Below, in pieces: positions 7,887 through 16,939 of a stretch of 64,000 nucleotides of DNA (position 1 is its first letter; the number at the start of each line of letters is the position of its first letter). The notes below the pieces were generated by a model that searched no databases, was not told the origin of the DNA, and worked only from the letters and a program-made list of their open reading frames with translations. Both the position numbers and the translations under genes were made by a program. This DNA comes from an uncultured Pelagibacteraceae bacterium (GTDB lineage Bacteria > Pseudomonadota > Alphaproteobacteria > Pelagibacterales > Pelagibacteraceae), in contig CACNPC010000004.1 in assembly GCA_902622245.1 (NCBI GenBank), forward strand, positions 1 through 64,000, given 5' to 3'.

Positions 7887-8147
7887 ATGGCAAACACTAA
7901 ATCAGCTGTTAAACGAATAAGACGTATATCACGTCAAACAACTGTAAATAAGTCTAGAAAAAGCAGGTTTAGATCAGCAATAAAAAAAATGAATTTAATT
8001 CTTGATAAGAAGGACAAAAAAGAAGCTTTAGCTTTTCTGCCAAAATTAAACTCTGAATTGATGAAAATAGCTAAGTCAGGAGTGATAAAAAAGCAAAATG
8101 CGTCAAGAAATATTTCTAGAATAACAAAAAAAATAAATTCCTTATAA
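7887..8147 (+). CDS. rpsT: 30S ribosomal protein S20
   Basis: An 86-residue basic protein beginning M-A-N-T-K-S-A-V-K-R-I-R-R, the usual S20 N-terminus. S20 binds 16S rRNA and helps assemble the 30S body. The frame is open upstream to 7824, but the ATG at 7887 gives the family's standard start and length. Lysine and arginine are spread over the helices. It sits between mutM and dnaA, and the 244 bases between rpsT and dnaA contain no other gene. Confidence 0.97.
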   Translation: MANTKSAVKRIRRISRQTTVNKSRKSRFRSAIKKMNLILDKKDKKEALAFLPKLNSELMKIAKSGVIKKQNASRNISRITKKINSL

Positions 8148-8391
8148 CAACTTTTAGTTTATCTAAAGAAATTACAACTCTAGAGATTATTTTTTCAATT
8201 AAAAAAAGAATTTTTCAATTTTTCTGCCAGAAGATAAAAATAAATAAAAAAAGTAAATTTAAGATTACTAAATTTATGTCCCTCAAAAGGTGATTCAATT
8301 ATTAATTTATACAATTGTAAATTTTATTTTTTTTTGAGAATAAAAATAAATTTATTGCATTGAATTATGAATAGGAGTTTAACAGACTCTC

Positions 8392-9801
8392 ATGAAAAAT
8401 AATCTCACTAACATTAAATCAGACAATATTAATAAGATTGATTGGAAATTATTACAAAATGAATTGAAAAATAAATTTGGTTCTGAGATTTATGATAGTT
8501 GGTTAAAAAAAATTGATTTAGTTGATGAGTTTAAAAATTATGTTTTGTTATCCGTTTCAACAAGGTTTATTAGAGACTGGATAACCTCAAGATATTTAGA
8601 TCAAATATTACAAATAATAAAATTATATAAAAAAGATATTTCCAGAATAGAATTTTTGATTAACGAGAATATAAATAACAAAAATAGTTATGAAATAAAA
8701 CAAGATAATTCATCTGATAATGAAAAGGTTTCATTTATTAAAGACTCATATCTTCAATATAATCGAATTGATCCAAATAAAAACTTTGAGAATTTCTTGT
8801 TAGGGAAAAGTAATAAACTAGCTTTTGAAGCTGCGAAAAAAGTCTCAGAACAAATAGCTCATTATAATCCTTTATATATTTATGGTGGAGTTGGAATGGG
8901 TAAGACACATTTGTTAAATGCAATTGGTCTAAGTTTGAAAGAAAAAAATAAAGTAATGTTTATTTCAGCTGAAAGATTTATGTATCAATTTGTAAAATCG
9001 ATAAAATCCAACGACATGGTAAAGTTTAAGGAGTATTTTAGAAATACTGACATATTTTTAATTGATGATATTCAATTTATGAATGGAAAAGAAGCTATGC
9101 AAGAAGAGTTTTTCCACACATTTAATGTTTTGTTAGAGAAAGGATCTCAAATTATTGTATCAGCAGATAGACCACCAAACAAATTAACTAGAATACAAGA
9201 AAGAATTAAATCTAGATTTTCAGGAGGACTAGTAGTTGATATCCAAAGTGCTGATTTTGAATTAAGATACAATATAATAAAATCTAAAAATGAAGATCTT
9301 AGAATTCACGATCCAAATAATATTAAAATCACTGACGAGATCATAAAATTTATTAGTACTGAAGTTAATACTAGTATAAGGGAGCTTGTGGGTGCATTTA
9401 ATAGAGTAGTGTCGTTCTCAAGAATTTATGGAAAAACACCTTCAATGTCGGAGGTAAAAGTAATATTAAAAGATCTATTAAATTTAACCGAGAATAAAGT
9501 TGATATAGACAATATTCAAACAATAGTCTGTAAATATTTTAAAATAAGTAAAAACGAAATGTTGTCACCAAGAAGGTCGAGATATCTTGTGAGACCAAGA
9601 CAAACTGCTATTTATTTAGCAAAAATGCTGACATCTAAATCTTTACCAGAGATAGGTCGATCATTTGCTAATAGAGATCACACAACCGTTATTCATTCAG
9701 TTAAAACAATAGAAAAATTGAGAAAAGACGATAATGAATTAAATTTAAGCATTGATAGCCTAAAGAATAAAATATTATACAAACAAGAAAATGAAATTTA
9801 G
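8392..9801 (+). CDS. dnaA: chromosomal replication initiator protein
   Basis: A 469-residue DnaA, the AAA+ ATPase that melts the origin. Walker A is G-G-V-G-M-G-K-T-H-L-L, Walker B is F-L-I-D-D-I-Q-F, and sensor regions follow. The domain IV DNA-binding signature is N-R-D-H-T-T-V-I-H-S-V-K-T-I. AGGAG lies unusually far upstream (14 bases) of the ATG, inside a 5-bp stem (8374-8378 with 8386-8390). I see no convincing TTATCCACA-type DnaA boxes in the upstream 244 bases, so the origin is probably elsewhere. The end overlaps dnaN by 11 bases. Confidence 0.97.
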   Translation: MKNNLTNIKSDNINKIDWKLLQNELKNKFGSEIYDSWLKKIDLVDEFKNYVLLSVSTRFIRDWITSRYLDQILQIIKLYKKDISRIEFLINENINNKNSYEIKQDNSSDNEKVSFIKDSYLQYNRIDPNKNFENFLLGKSNKLAFEAAKKVSEQIAHYNPLYIYGGVGMGKTHLLNAIGLSLKEKNKVMFISAERFMYQFVKSIKSNDMVKFKEYFRNTDIFLIDDIQFMNGKEAMQEEFFHTFNVLLEKGSQIIVSADRPPNKLTRIQERIKSRFSGGLVVDIQSADFELRYNIIKSKNEDLRIHDPNNIKITDEIIKFISTEVNTSIRELVGAFNRVVSFSRIYGKTPSMSEVKVILKDLLNLTENKVDIDNIQTIVCKYFKISKNEMLSPRRSRYLVRPRQTAIYLAKMLTSKSLPEIGRSFANRDHTTVIHSVKTIEKLRKDDNELNLSIDSLKNKILYKQENEI

Positions 9802-10903
9802 TGTTAATCAGCAGGATTTGCAAAAATCTTTGGGTTACTGTCAGGGTGTAATAGAAAAAAGAAGCACTTTACCTATTCTTTCAAATATTTTGATAGATGC
9901 AGCAAATTCAAAGTTAAAAATTACAGCAACAGATTTAGATTTAATATTTGTAAATGAAATTTCAAATATTAAAATCTTTGAAGAGGGCAAGACAACCACT
10001 TCTTCATCAATTATGTTTGATATTGTAAGAAAAATACCCTCCGGTAGTCAGATAAATTTTGAAAACACTGGCGAAAGTAAATTGCAACTAGAATCAAACA
10101 AATCGCTATTCAATTTAAATTCAATTAATGCATCTGAATTTCCAATTACTGATGAAAACTTTAATGAAAATGAATTTTCTATAAATTCTAAAGATTTATT
10201 GAAACTTTTAAACAAATGTAAATTTTCGATTTCGAATGATGAAACAAGGCATTATCTTAGCGGTATTTTTTTCCATCAGACCCAAACAGATGATAAGAAT
10301 TTTTTAACTGCAGCCGCAACAGATAGCCACAGATTATCTATTTCAAAAGTAAGACTAAAAAACAAAATTGAATTTGAACCAATAATACTTCCAAAAAAAA
10401 CTATATTTCAATTATGTTCTCTTTTAGAAGATTATGATGGTGAGGTTAGGGTATCAAATATTAAATCTAAAATTAAATTTGAGCTTAATAATAGTATTTT
10501 GATATCAAAATTAATTGATGGTAAATTTCCAAATTATATTCAAGTTGTTCCAAGAGAAAATCAAAAAAAATTAGAAATTGATTTAAAATCTTTTTTAAAC
10601 TCTGTAGATAGAGTGGCGTCAGTTTCTCTAGACAAAAAAGATGGTGTAAAATTTAATTTGACTAAAGATAATTTAGATTTATCCGTCAATAATACTAACA
10701 GTGGTGATGGTAAAGAAAGTCTATCTGTAAATTTTGAGACAGATTTAGATATAAGTTTTAACTCTAGATATTTGCTTGATATAGCATCCCAACTAAATGG
10801 TGATAGAATTGAAATATATTTGAAAGATACGGGATCTCCAGCTCTAATAAAAGATCCCGCAGACTTTGATAGCATTTATGTTGTAATGCCTATGAAAGGT
10901 TAG
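9791..10903 (+). CDS. dnaN: DNA polymerase III sliding clamp (beta subunit)
   Basis: A 370-residue beta clamp of three repeated domains that encircles DNA and tethers polymerase III. Family signatures are L-P-I-L-S-N-I-L-I-D-A, A-A-T-D-S-H-R-L-S, the central D-G-K-F-P-N-Y, and the C-terminal P-A-L-I-x-D-P and Y-V-V-M-P-M-K. It begins inside the last codons of dnaA (11-base overlap), which implies coupled translation. It ends convergently on plsC with a 4-base overlap. Confidence 0.97.
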   Translation: MKFSVNQQDLQKSLGYCQGVIEKRSTLPILSNILIDAANSKLKITATDLDLIFVNEISNIKIFEEGKTTTSSSIMFDIVRKIPSGSQINFENTGESKLQLESNKSLFNLNSINASEFPITDENFNENEFSINSKDLLKLLNKCKFSISNDETRHYLSGIFFHQTQTDDKNFLTAAATDSHRLSISKVRLKNKIEFEPIILPKKTIFQLCSLLEDYDGEVRVSNIKSKIKFELNNSILISKLIDGKFPNYIQVVPRENQKKLEIDLKSFLNSVDRVASVSLDKKDGVKFNLTKDNLDLSVNNTNSGDGKESLSVNFETDLDISFNSRYLLDIASQLNGDRIEIYLKDTGSPALIKDPADFDSIYVVMPMKG

Positions 10904-11598
10904 TTAGAAAGACCAAGCTCAGAATAAATTTCTTTTTGTAATAATTTTACAAATTCTGACTCCTCGATACCTGTATTAATTGGTTTTAAAATTGAAATGG
11001 TAATTGTTTTATTGGGTATCATTTTTCCAGATTTTGGCCATACTCTTCCAGAGTCAATAGCTACAGGTTGACATTTTACATTTAATTCTCTGTAAATTCT
11101 TCCAACTCCCTTTTTAAAAGGAATAACTTCATCTGGTAGAACTCGTGTAGCTTGTGGAAAAATTATTACAGGTCTTTTTGTTTTCTCCATAGATTGTTTA
11201 ATTTTTTCAGTAAAATTAAGGTTTTCTTTTGAAACTTTATTTCTATTTACAGAAATAGAATCTATCTTTCTTAAATACCAACCAAATATTGGAATATTTA
11301 ATAGTTCCTTTTTAAGAATAAAAATTGGTGAATTAAATATTGTTTGTAAAAAAAAAGTTTCAAACATAGATTGATGAGAGCATGCAATAAAATAGTTCTC
11401 GTTATTAATTATGTTTTGTTGACCTTTAATTACTATGTTGGTCGAGTAAAAAATTTTTAAACAGAATGAAGACCAGTATCCAAAAAGTTTACCTCCAAAA
11501 AGAGTGATTTTCTTTGGTAGTAATAATGATGGAAGAAAAATAATACATATGAATATTAATCCAGAAAAAAATACGCTTTTAAATAGGATATTTCTCAT
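10900..11598 (-). CDS. plsC: 1-acyl-sn-glycerol-3-phosphate acyltransferase
   Basis: A 232-residue membrane acyltransferase that adds the second acyl chain to make phosphatidic acid. It has an N-terminal hydrophobic segment (residues 8-28). The catalytic motif is H75-Q-S-M-F-E80, an HX4E variant of HX4D that occurs in alphaproteobacterial PlsC-like proteins. F-P-Q-A-T-R near residue 147 replaces the usual FPEGTR. It lies 13 bases after lysA on the same strand. Acyl specificity cannot be read from the sequence. Confidence 0.85.
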   Translation of the reverse strand: MRNILFKSVFFSGLIFICIIFLPSLLLPKKITLFGGKLFGYWSSFCLKIFYSTNIVIKGQQNIINNENYFIACSHQSMFETFFLQTIFNSPIFILKKELLNIPIFGWYLRKIDSISVNRNKVSKENLNFTEKIKQSMEKTKRPVIIFPQATRVLPDEVIPFKKGVGRIYRELNVKCQPVAIDSGRVWPKSGKMIPNKTITISILKPINTGIEESEFVKLLQKEIYSELGLSN

Positions 11599-11611
11599 TA
11601 CAAATTTAAAC

Positions 11612-12826
11612 TTAGACTATATCTTTTATTTTTTGTCTTTTTCTTATAATCTGTACTCTATTTCCTTTAATCAAAATTTCGGCAGGCCTTAATCTAAGAT
11701 TATAATTAGATGATAATGAATAACCATAGGCGCCTGTATCACAAATAACCATTATCTCATTTTCATTTATATTTTGAAATTTTCTTTCTGTTAAAAATTT
11801 ATCAGTTGTTTCACATACTGGGCCAACAAATTCTAATATTTTCTTCGATCGTGACTTATTTTTTAAGTACGGAATTATTCTATGTTTTGCATTGTACAAA
11901 GCTGGCCTTATTAAATCATTCATTGCTGCATCCAATATCACAAATGTTTTTGTTTTATTACGTTTTAAATAAATTACTTTAGTTGCAATTATACCAACAT
12001 TTCCAATTATAGATCTTCCAGGTTCAAAAATTATTTTACAATTATATTTATTTTTAAATTTAATTATTGATTTTTTATATTTTAAATAATTAAGTTTTTT
12101 TGTTTTATTGTCATAATTAATTCCCATCCCACCACCTAAGTCAATAAAATCAAATTTGTAATCTAATTTTCTTAAAAGTTTATCAAGTACATTAAGCATT
12201 TTTTCATAGGGTTTATGATTTAAGATTTGACTACCAATGTGAACACTTAAACATTTAATGTTCAAAAATTCGGAGTTTTTCATCAAGTTAATAATTTTTA
12301 CAAATGTCTTTTTATCTACACCAAATTTATTTTCACTTTTACCAGTAGAAATTTGTTTTAGTGTCTCAGCATCGGTATCTGGATTTAATCTCAGACCTAT
12401 ATTAACAACTTTATTTAATTTTTTTGCAGCCTTTTCAATTGCCAAAACTTCACTTAAAGACTCAGAATTTATTAATAATATTTTTTTTTTAATTGCGTAC
12501 TCAATTTCATCTTTTGTTTTACCAACTCCAGAGAAAACTATCTTATTTTTATCAATACCAGCTTTAAGTGATGCATATAATTCACCTTTTGAAACTACAT
12601 CTGCTCCAAGGCCAAGTTTTTTTATTTCTTTTAATAATGAAATATTTGAATTAGATTTTACAGAAAAACAAATTAAAGGTTTGATTTCGTTAAAAGCTTT
12701 TTTAAAGTTCTCTACATTTTCTTTTAAATTTTCATAAGAGTAGCAGTATAGAGGTGTATTAAATCTTTTTGTTAGACTCTCAATATTTTTTCCTTCAATA
12801 AAAAGTTTATTGTTTATATATCTCAT
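11612..12826 (-). CDS. lysA: diaminopimelate decarboxylase
   Basis: A 404-residue PLP enzyme of fold type III that decarboxylates meso-diaminopimelate to L-lysine. Lys57 in C-F-S-V-K-S-N-S is the PLP lysine. Also visible are S-V-H-I-G-S-Q, the glycine loop D-L-G-G-G-M-G, E-P-G-R-S-I and the active-site G-P-V-C-E-T-T-D. The ATG overlaps the stop of the lptM-like gene (ATGA). The order argH-lptM-lysA is typical of alphaproteobacteria. Confidence 0.96.
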   Translation of the reverse strand: MRYINNKLFIEGKNIESLTKRFNTPLYCYSYENLKENVENFKKAFNEIKPLICFSVKSNSNISLLKEIKKLGLGADVVSKGELYASLKAGIDKNKIVFSGVGKTKDEIEYAIKKKILLINSESLSEVLAIEKAAKKLNKVVNIGLRLNPDTDAETLKQISTGKSENKFGVDKKTFVKIINLMKNSEFLNIKCLSVHIGSQILNHKPYEKMLNVLDKLLRKLDYKFDFIDLGGGMGINYDNKTKKLNYLKYKKSIIKFKNKYNCKIIFEPGRSIIGNVGIIATKVIYLKRNKTKTFVILDAAMNDLIRPALYNAKHRIIPYLKNKSRSKKILEFVGPVCETTDKFLTERKFQNINENEIMVICDTGAYGYSLSSNYNLRLRPAEILIKGNRVQIIRKRQKIKDIV

Positions 12827-12939
12827 AATACTTTTTGAATATTCTTACTTAATTCAGATTTATATTCTGGATCGCCTTTACGCCCACAAGCAACTACAAA
12901 ATATAAACAAAGTATAATAATTAAAATTTTTTTACTCAT
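12823..12939 (-). CDS. lptM: LptM-like small lipoprotein
   Basis: A 38-residue frame on the minus strand with a K-K start, a hydrophobic core (I-L-I-I-I-L-C-L-Y-F) and a lipobox-like V-V-A-C18. The mature tail begins C-G-R-K-G-D-P. This matches the YifL/LptM pattern (signal, Cys, G-x-K-G-P/D), and this lipoprotein lies just upstream of lysA or dapF in many proteobacteria. LptM helps mature the LptD/LptE lipopolysaccharide translocon in the outer membrane. Its start overlaps the argH stop by 8 bases and its stop overlaps the lysA start by 4 (ATGA), so it is translationally coupled on both sides. A size cut-off would miss it. Confidence 0.8.
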   Translation of the reverse strand: MSKKILIIILCLYFVVACGRKGDPEYKSELSKNIQKVL

Positions 12940-14320
12940 TTTTTGCTTTTTTTATCATTTTCTTAACGTTCTCAAAAGAAGTTCCACCATAAGATTTTTT
13001 TGAATTAATTGAATTTTCCAGATTTAGTATTTTATAAACATTTAATGTAAGTTTTGGCTCAATTTGATTTATTTCTTCCAATTCTAGTTCGTGAAGTTTT
13101 TTGTTTTTTTTTTCGGCTAGATTAATTATTTTTGCTGTTTGTATGTATGCCTTTCTAAATGGGTATCCAAGCTCTCTTACAATAAAATCAGATAAATCTG
13201 TAGCTGTTGTAAAACCTTTTTCTGCAAGGGATAGCATACTTTTTTTATTTATTATTAAATTTTTTAATACATCATTCAATAATGAAAGGGATATTTTTAA
13301 TTGATCATTTGTTTTAAAAACAATTTCTTTGTCATCCTGTAAATCTTTAAAATATGATAAGGGTAATCCTTTCAATATTGAAATCATAGAATTGATATTT
13401 CCTATAAACATTCCAGTTTTACCTCTCAAGTATTCCAATGGGTCAGGATTCTTTTTTTGTGGCATTATAGACGAACCGGTTACTAATTTATCATTTAAAG
13501 TTATCATGTTAAATGCATCAGAATTCCAAATTATTAGTTCTTCAGCAATTCTAGAAATGTGTAAGGAGCAAGCTAGACAAGAATACAAAAAGTCTAAAAC
13601 AAAATCTCTATCAGATACAGTATCTACAGAATTGTTTGTTGGTTTTTTAAATTTAAGTTTTTTTGTGGTGTAATTTCTATCAATTTTAAAAGAAGTGCCA
13701 GATAAAGCACCTACACCTAAAGGATTTTCATCTAAAAATTCTAAATTATTCCTAAATTTTTTCTTATCTCTCTTAAACATTTCAACATATGCTAGTAGAT
13801 AATGTGCAAAAGATAATGGTTGTGCATTTTTTAAATGCGTAAACCCTGGCATAATTGTTCTAACATTTTTTTGTGCAAGATTTAGAATATTTGAATTTGT
13901 ATTATCTAATAAAATTATTATTTTTTTTGTTGCTTCTTTTAACCATAATTTAAGGTCTGTAATTACCTGATCATTTCTAGATCTAGCAGTATGAACATAT
14001 CCAGCATCATCACCAATGAGTTCAAATAATCTATTTTCTATATTCATATGAATATCCTCTAAATCATAATCAAAATTGAATTTTTTTTTTACAATTTCAT
14101 TTTTAATTCTTTTTAATCCCCAGATTATTTTATTCTTTATCCTAAAATTTATAATTTTCTGTTTGTGAAGCATTTCGACATGGGCAATTGATCCTTCGAT
14201 ATCTTCTTTAAATAGTCTTTTATCTACTGGTAATGAACCACCAACTTTTTTAAATAAAGTTGAAGCATTTTTCTTAATCCTTGTACCCCAAATTGGTTTA
14301 TTGTTTTTATTTTTACTCAT
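12932..14320 (-). CDS. argH: argininosuccinate lyase
   Basis: A 462-residue member of the fumarase/aspartase superfamily that splits argininosuccinate into arginine and fumarate. Conserved pieces are the W-G-T-R start, D-V-H-M-like D-I-H-M-N-I-E, H-T-A-R-S-R-N-D-Q, T-H-L-K-N-A-Q-P-L-S-F-A-H, and the signature loop G-S-S-I-M-P-Q-K-K-N-P-D. It heads the argH-lptM-lysA-plsC run. The divergent thioredoxin gene starts 19 bases away, so the promoters must overlap coding sequence. Confidence 0.97.
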   Translation of the reverse strand: MSKNKNNKPIWGTRIKKNASTLFKKVGGSLPVDKRLFKEDIEGSIAHVEMLHKQKIINFRIKNKIIWGLKRIKNEIVKKKFNFDYDLEDIHMNIENRLFELIGDDAGYVHTARSRNDQVITDLKLWLKEATKKIIILLDNTNSNILNLAQKNVRTIMPGFTHLKNAQPLSFAHYLLAYVEMFKRDKKKFRNNLEFLDENPLGVGALSGTSFKIDRNYTTKKLKFKKPTNNSVDTVSDRDFVLDFLYSCLACSLHISRIAEELIIWNSDAFNMITLNDKLVTGSSIMPQKKNPDPLEYLRGKTGMFIGNINSMISILKGLPLSYFKDLQDDKEIVFKTNDQLKISLSLLNDVLKNLIINKKSMLSLAEKGFTTATDLSDFIVRELGYPFRKAYIQTAKIINLAEKKNKKLHELELEEINQIEPKLTLNVYKILNLENSINSKKSYGGTSFENVKKMIKKAKNE

Positions 14321-14339
14321 GCTATTTATTTACAAATCT

Positions 14340-14870
14340 ATGAAATTTATATTTATATCCTTTAAAATAATATTTCTTTACTTCATATCATTTAGCTCTT
14401 CATATTCAATAGAAGCGCCAAATATAAAAAATCTAATAATTTATGAGGAAAAACAAAAAATTAAGTTTTTTGACTTTTTAAATGAGGCTGGAAATAAAGT
14501 TAATTTGAAAGATTTTAAATCTGAATTAATTATTTTGAATTTTTGGGCAACATGGTGTGCTCCTTGTAAAGAGGAAATGCCATCTTTAAACAACCTTCAA
14601 ATAAGTAATGATGAAAAAAAAATAAAGATTATACCAATAAATATAGGTGGAGAAAATATTAGTAAATCTAAGAAGTTTTTTGACGACCTGCTTATACAAG
14701 AATTACAAGCTTTTGTTGGTGATGGTGCTGGAATTGCAAAAAATTTAAAATTAAGAGGAATACCCACAACTCTATTTATTGATAAAGACGGATATGAGTT
14801 TGCAAGAATAGTTGGTTCAATAGATTTTAACAGTGATGAATTTTTAAATTGGTTAGATGAATTAAATTAA
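14340..14870 (+). CDS. TlpA-like periplasmic thioredoxin
   Basis: A 176-residue TlpA/ResA-type thiol-disulfide oxidoreductase. Starting at 14340 gives a clean signal or anchor (M-K-F-I-F-I-S-F-K-I-I-F-L-Y-F). The frame is open back to 14301, which would add 13 hydrophobic residues and overlap argH. The active site is W-A-T-W-C73-A-P-C76-K, and the cis-proline loop is G-I-P-T-T-L-F. Such proteins reduce disulfides in the periplasm, often for cytochrome c or copper-site maturation. It is divergent from argH and converges on the two-helix membrane gene with a 4-base overlap. Confidence 0.88.
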   Translation: MKFIFISFKIIFLYFISFSSSYSIEAPNIKNLIIYEEKQKIKFFDFLNEAGNKVNLKDFKSELIILNFWATWCAPCKEEMPSLNNLQISNDEKKIKIIPINIGGENISKSKKFFDDLLIQELQAFVGDGAGIAKNLKLRGIPTTLFIDKDGYEFARIVGSIDFNSDEFLNWLDELN

Positions 14871-15067
14871 TTCTTATAAAAGTAAGCTAATGCTACGAGC
14901 ACAATTATAGCAACAAATTGTAGTAAAACTCTAAGCTGCATTAATTTGTTAGATGTTTTTTTATCTCCATCTCCTTTAAAAAGGGTTCTAATTCCAAGAA
15001 TTAAGACTACAGCCACAGCTGCGAGCAAAACAATTGCCGCAATTTTAACGAATATTTCAGAAATCAT
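14867..15067 (-). CDS. twin-transmembrane (HIG1-like) small protein
   Basis: A 66-residue protein with two membrane helices (about 7-27 and 46-63). They are joined by a basic hairpin containing K-T-S-N-K-L-M-Q-L-R-V-L-L-Q. This arrangement, S-N-K-L-M-x-x-R-V-x-L-Q before helix two, is the HIG1-domain twin-transmembrane family common in alphaproteobacteria. Mitochondrial relatives associate with respiratory complexes. The bacterial role is not established. Confidence 0.75.
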   Translation of the reverse strand: MISEIFVKIAAIVLLAAVAVVLILGIRTLFKGDGDKKTSNKLMQLRVLLQFVAIIVLVALAYFYKN

Positions 15068-15116
15068 ACTTTGATTTTAGTTTCTTTTTAAAATAAAAAA
15101 ACATAATTACTTATCT

Positions 15117-15782
15117 ATGACATTTTGCCTTGAATCAACAATTATAAAACCTGAAAACGGGTCTGACATCAAAAATGCAGTAATTTTACTTCATGGATAT
15201 GGTGGAGATGGAAAAGATATAAGCATGTTAACTCTTAATTGGAAAAGGTTTTTAACAAATACAGTATTCTTATGTCCGAATGGACATGAACCATGTAAAA
15301 TTAATCCAATTGGTTATCAATGGTTTGATTTAGAAACAAATGATAAAAATTATATTTTAAATGAAGTAAAAAAAGCTGAAAATAAATTAAGAAAATATAT
15401 TGAAGAAGTTAAAGCAGAATATAATTTGGAAAATTCAAAGATATGTTTATCTGGATTTAGTCAGGGTTGCATGATGTCAATAAACTTAGGCTTAACTTCT
15501 AAAGATCCCTTTAATAGTATTGTTGGATTTTCTGGAAAGATTATAGATAAAGGGGATCTTAGTTTAAGATTAATTTCTAAAACAAAAACTTTATTAATTC
15601 ATGGTGAAAAAGATGAAATAGTTCCACCCTATAATTTATTGGAAGCAAAAGATTTTTTTACACGCAATAATATTAGTATAGAAACTTTAATGATCAAAGA
15701 CTGCGACCATCATATACCAATAGAAGCTTCAAGTAATGCATTAAAATTTATCAAAAATAATTTTGATATTAAAGAGAATTAA
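15117..15782 (+). CDS. phospholipase/carboxylesterase-family hydrolase
   Basis: A 221-residue single-domain alpha/beta hydrolase of the YpfH/acyl-protein-thioesterase-like group. The oxyanion strand is V-I-L-L-H-G-Y-G-G-D-G, and the nucleophile elbow is S-G-F-S115-Q-G-C. The acid lies in H-G-E-K-D-E-I-V-P and the histidine in D-C-D-H-H-I-P-I. There is no signal peptide, so it is cytosolic. It acts on carboxyl or thio esters of unknown identity. Its ATG is divergent from the twin-transmembrane gene. Confidence 0.85.
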   Translation: MTFCLESTIIKPENGSDIKNAVILLHGYGGDGKDISMLTLNWKRFLTNTVFLCPNGHEPCKINPIGYQWFDLETNDKNYILNEVKKAENKLRKYIEEVKAEYNLENSKICLSGFSQGCMMSINLGLTSKDPFNSIVGFSGKIIDKGDLSLRLISKTKTLLIHGEKDEIVPPYNLLEAKDFFTRNNISIETLMIKDCDHHIPIEASSNALKFIKNNFDIKEN

Positions 15783-15830
15783 CTTTTTTGTTACATTGAT
15801 TAATAATAATATATAATATATTAAATAATT

Positions 15831-16403
15831 ATGACTTTGATGATCAATGAAAACCTTTCACTCGAAAAATGTCCAGCTCTAGTTCTTAACGCAGATTATA
15901 GACCATTAAGTTACTATCCTTTATCATTATGGTCATGGCAAGACGCTATTAAATCTGTATTTTTAGACAGAGTCTCAATTGTAAGTCATTATGATAGAAT
16001 GATAAGAAGCCCATCATTCTCTATGCAGTTACCGAGTGTTATTGCATTAAAATCTTTTATAAAGCCTCGTTCAAATCCAAATTTCACAAGATTTAACGTT
16101 TTCTTGAGGGATAAGTTCAGTTGTCAATATTGTGGAAGTAATGATGAACTAACTTTTGACCATCTTCTTCCAAGATCAAAAGGTGGGAAAACTGATTGGG
16201 AAAATGTTGTTACTGCTTGCTCAGCATGTAATGTAAAAAAAGGTGGAAGATTGCTAAAAAATTCTGGAATGAAGTTAAATCAATGGCCTTTTCAACCAAC
16301 AACAGAAGATCTTCATAGAAATGGGAAGAATTTTCCTCCTAATTTTCTACACAGCAGTTGGATGGATTATTTATATTGGGATGTGGAATTAGATCCTAGT
16401 TAA
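15831..16403 (+). CDS. HNH endonuclease-domain protein
   Basis: A 190-residue protein with a conserved N-terminal region (V-L-N-A-D-Y-R-P-L, W-Q-D-A-I-K). A compact HNH domain follows: C98-x2-C101, D110-H111-L-L-P-R-S-K-G-G, N125 and C130-x2-C133. The cysteines should bind structural zinc, and His111 with Asn125 the catalytic metal. This family is widespread as a stand-alone chromosomal gene in alphaproteobacteria, probably in DNA metabolism. There is no restriction or toxin context here. The ATG at 15840 is an alternative start. It converges on coq7 with a 4-base overlap. Confidence 0.85.
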   Translation: MTLMINENLSLEKCPALVLNADYRPLSYYPLSLWSWQDAIKSVFLDRVSIVSHYDRMIRSPSFSMQLPSVIALKSFIKPRSNPNFTRFNVFLRDKFSCQYCGSNDELTFDHLLPRSKGGKTDWENVVTACSACNVKKGGRLLKNSGMKLNQWPFQPTTEDLHRNGKNFPPNFLHSSWMDYLYWDVELDPS

Positions 16404-16939
16404 ATTTTTTCAGAGATATTTATAGCAATTTTTGAGCCAGTTTTAATAATTTTATCCATTACTGAATATAATCCTTTTTTTGTTGCTCCGTGCTCATATG
16501 CAATATCTTTATGTTCCAATTCATCGGCTCTAAATTTTTTAATTTTTTCTTTAAGTTTTTTCTCATCATCTTGTAATTGATCTATTTGACTTTGGTAATG
16601 TTTATCAATTACTTCCTCAACAGAGGCTGTGCACAGCATTGCTGCTTTTTTTCCTAATATTGTTGAGCCGAAACCCAAACCTACTCCCAATAGATCCCAT
16701 AGTGGTAAAAATTTAGTCGGTTTTATATTTCTTTCTCTGATTTCATTTTCAAAAAAATCACTATGTTCTTGCTCATGTTCTCTCATTTCTTCTACTAATT
16801 TTAATAGTTCAGGATCTTTTTTGAATGTTTTAAGTGCTAAAAGTTGACCTTCATATATTTTAATTGCGCCTCTTTCTCCGGCGTGATCAACTCTAATAAA
16901 CTCTTCTAATTTTCTCTTGTTAGTTTTTTTCATAAACAA
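16400..16939 (-). CDS. coq7: demethoxyubiquinone hydroxylase
   Basis: A 179-residue ferritin-like diiron monooxygenase for the penultimate hydroxylation in ubiquinone synthesis. Diiron ligands appear as R-V-D-H-A-G-E22, E51/E52-x2-H55 in E-M-R-E-H-E-Q-E-H, then V-E108-E, and E140-L-E-H143. It overlaps dsbB by 20 bases if the first ATG is used; the ATG at 16933 is an alternative start. With ubiE and ubiB it is one of three ubiquinone genes in the window. Confidence 0.93.
   Translation of the reverse strand: MFMKKTNKRKLEEFIRVDHAGERGAIKIYEGQLLALKTFKKDPELLKLVEEMREHEQEHSDFFENEIRERNIKPTKFLPLWDLLGVGLGFGSTILGKKAAMLCTASVEEVIDKHYQSQIDQLQDDEKKLKEKIKKFRADELEHKDIAYEHGATKKGLYSVMDKIIKTGSKIAINISEKI

Noticed and set aside
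10830..10859. Perfect 8-bp stem CGGGATCT/AGATCCCG near the end of dnaN as a terminator
   Set aside because: It encodes the conserved clamp C-terminus, has a 14-base loop and no T run, so coding constraint explains it better.
14301..14339. Longer start for the TlpA-like protein
   Set aside because: It overlaps the argH start and adds a second hydrophobic stretch. The ATG at 14340 gives a normal signal peptide.
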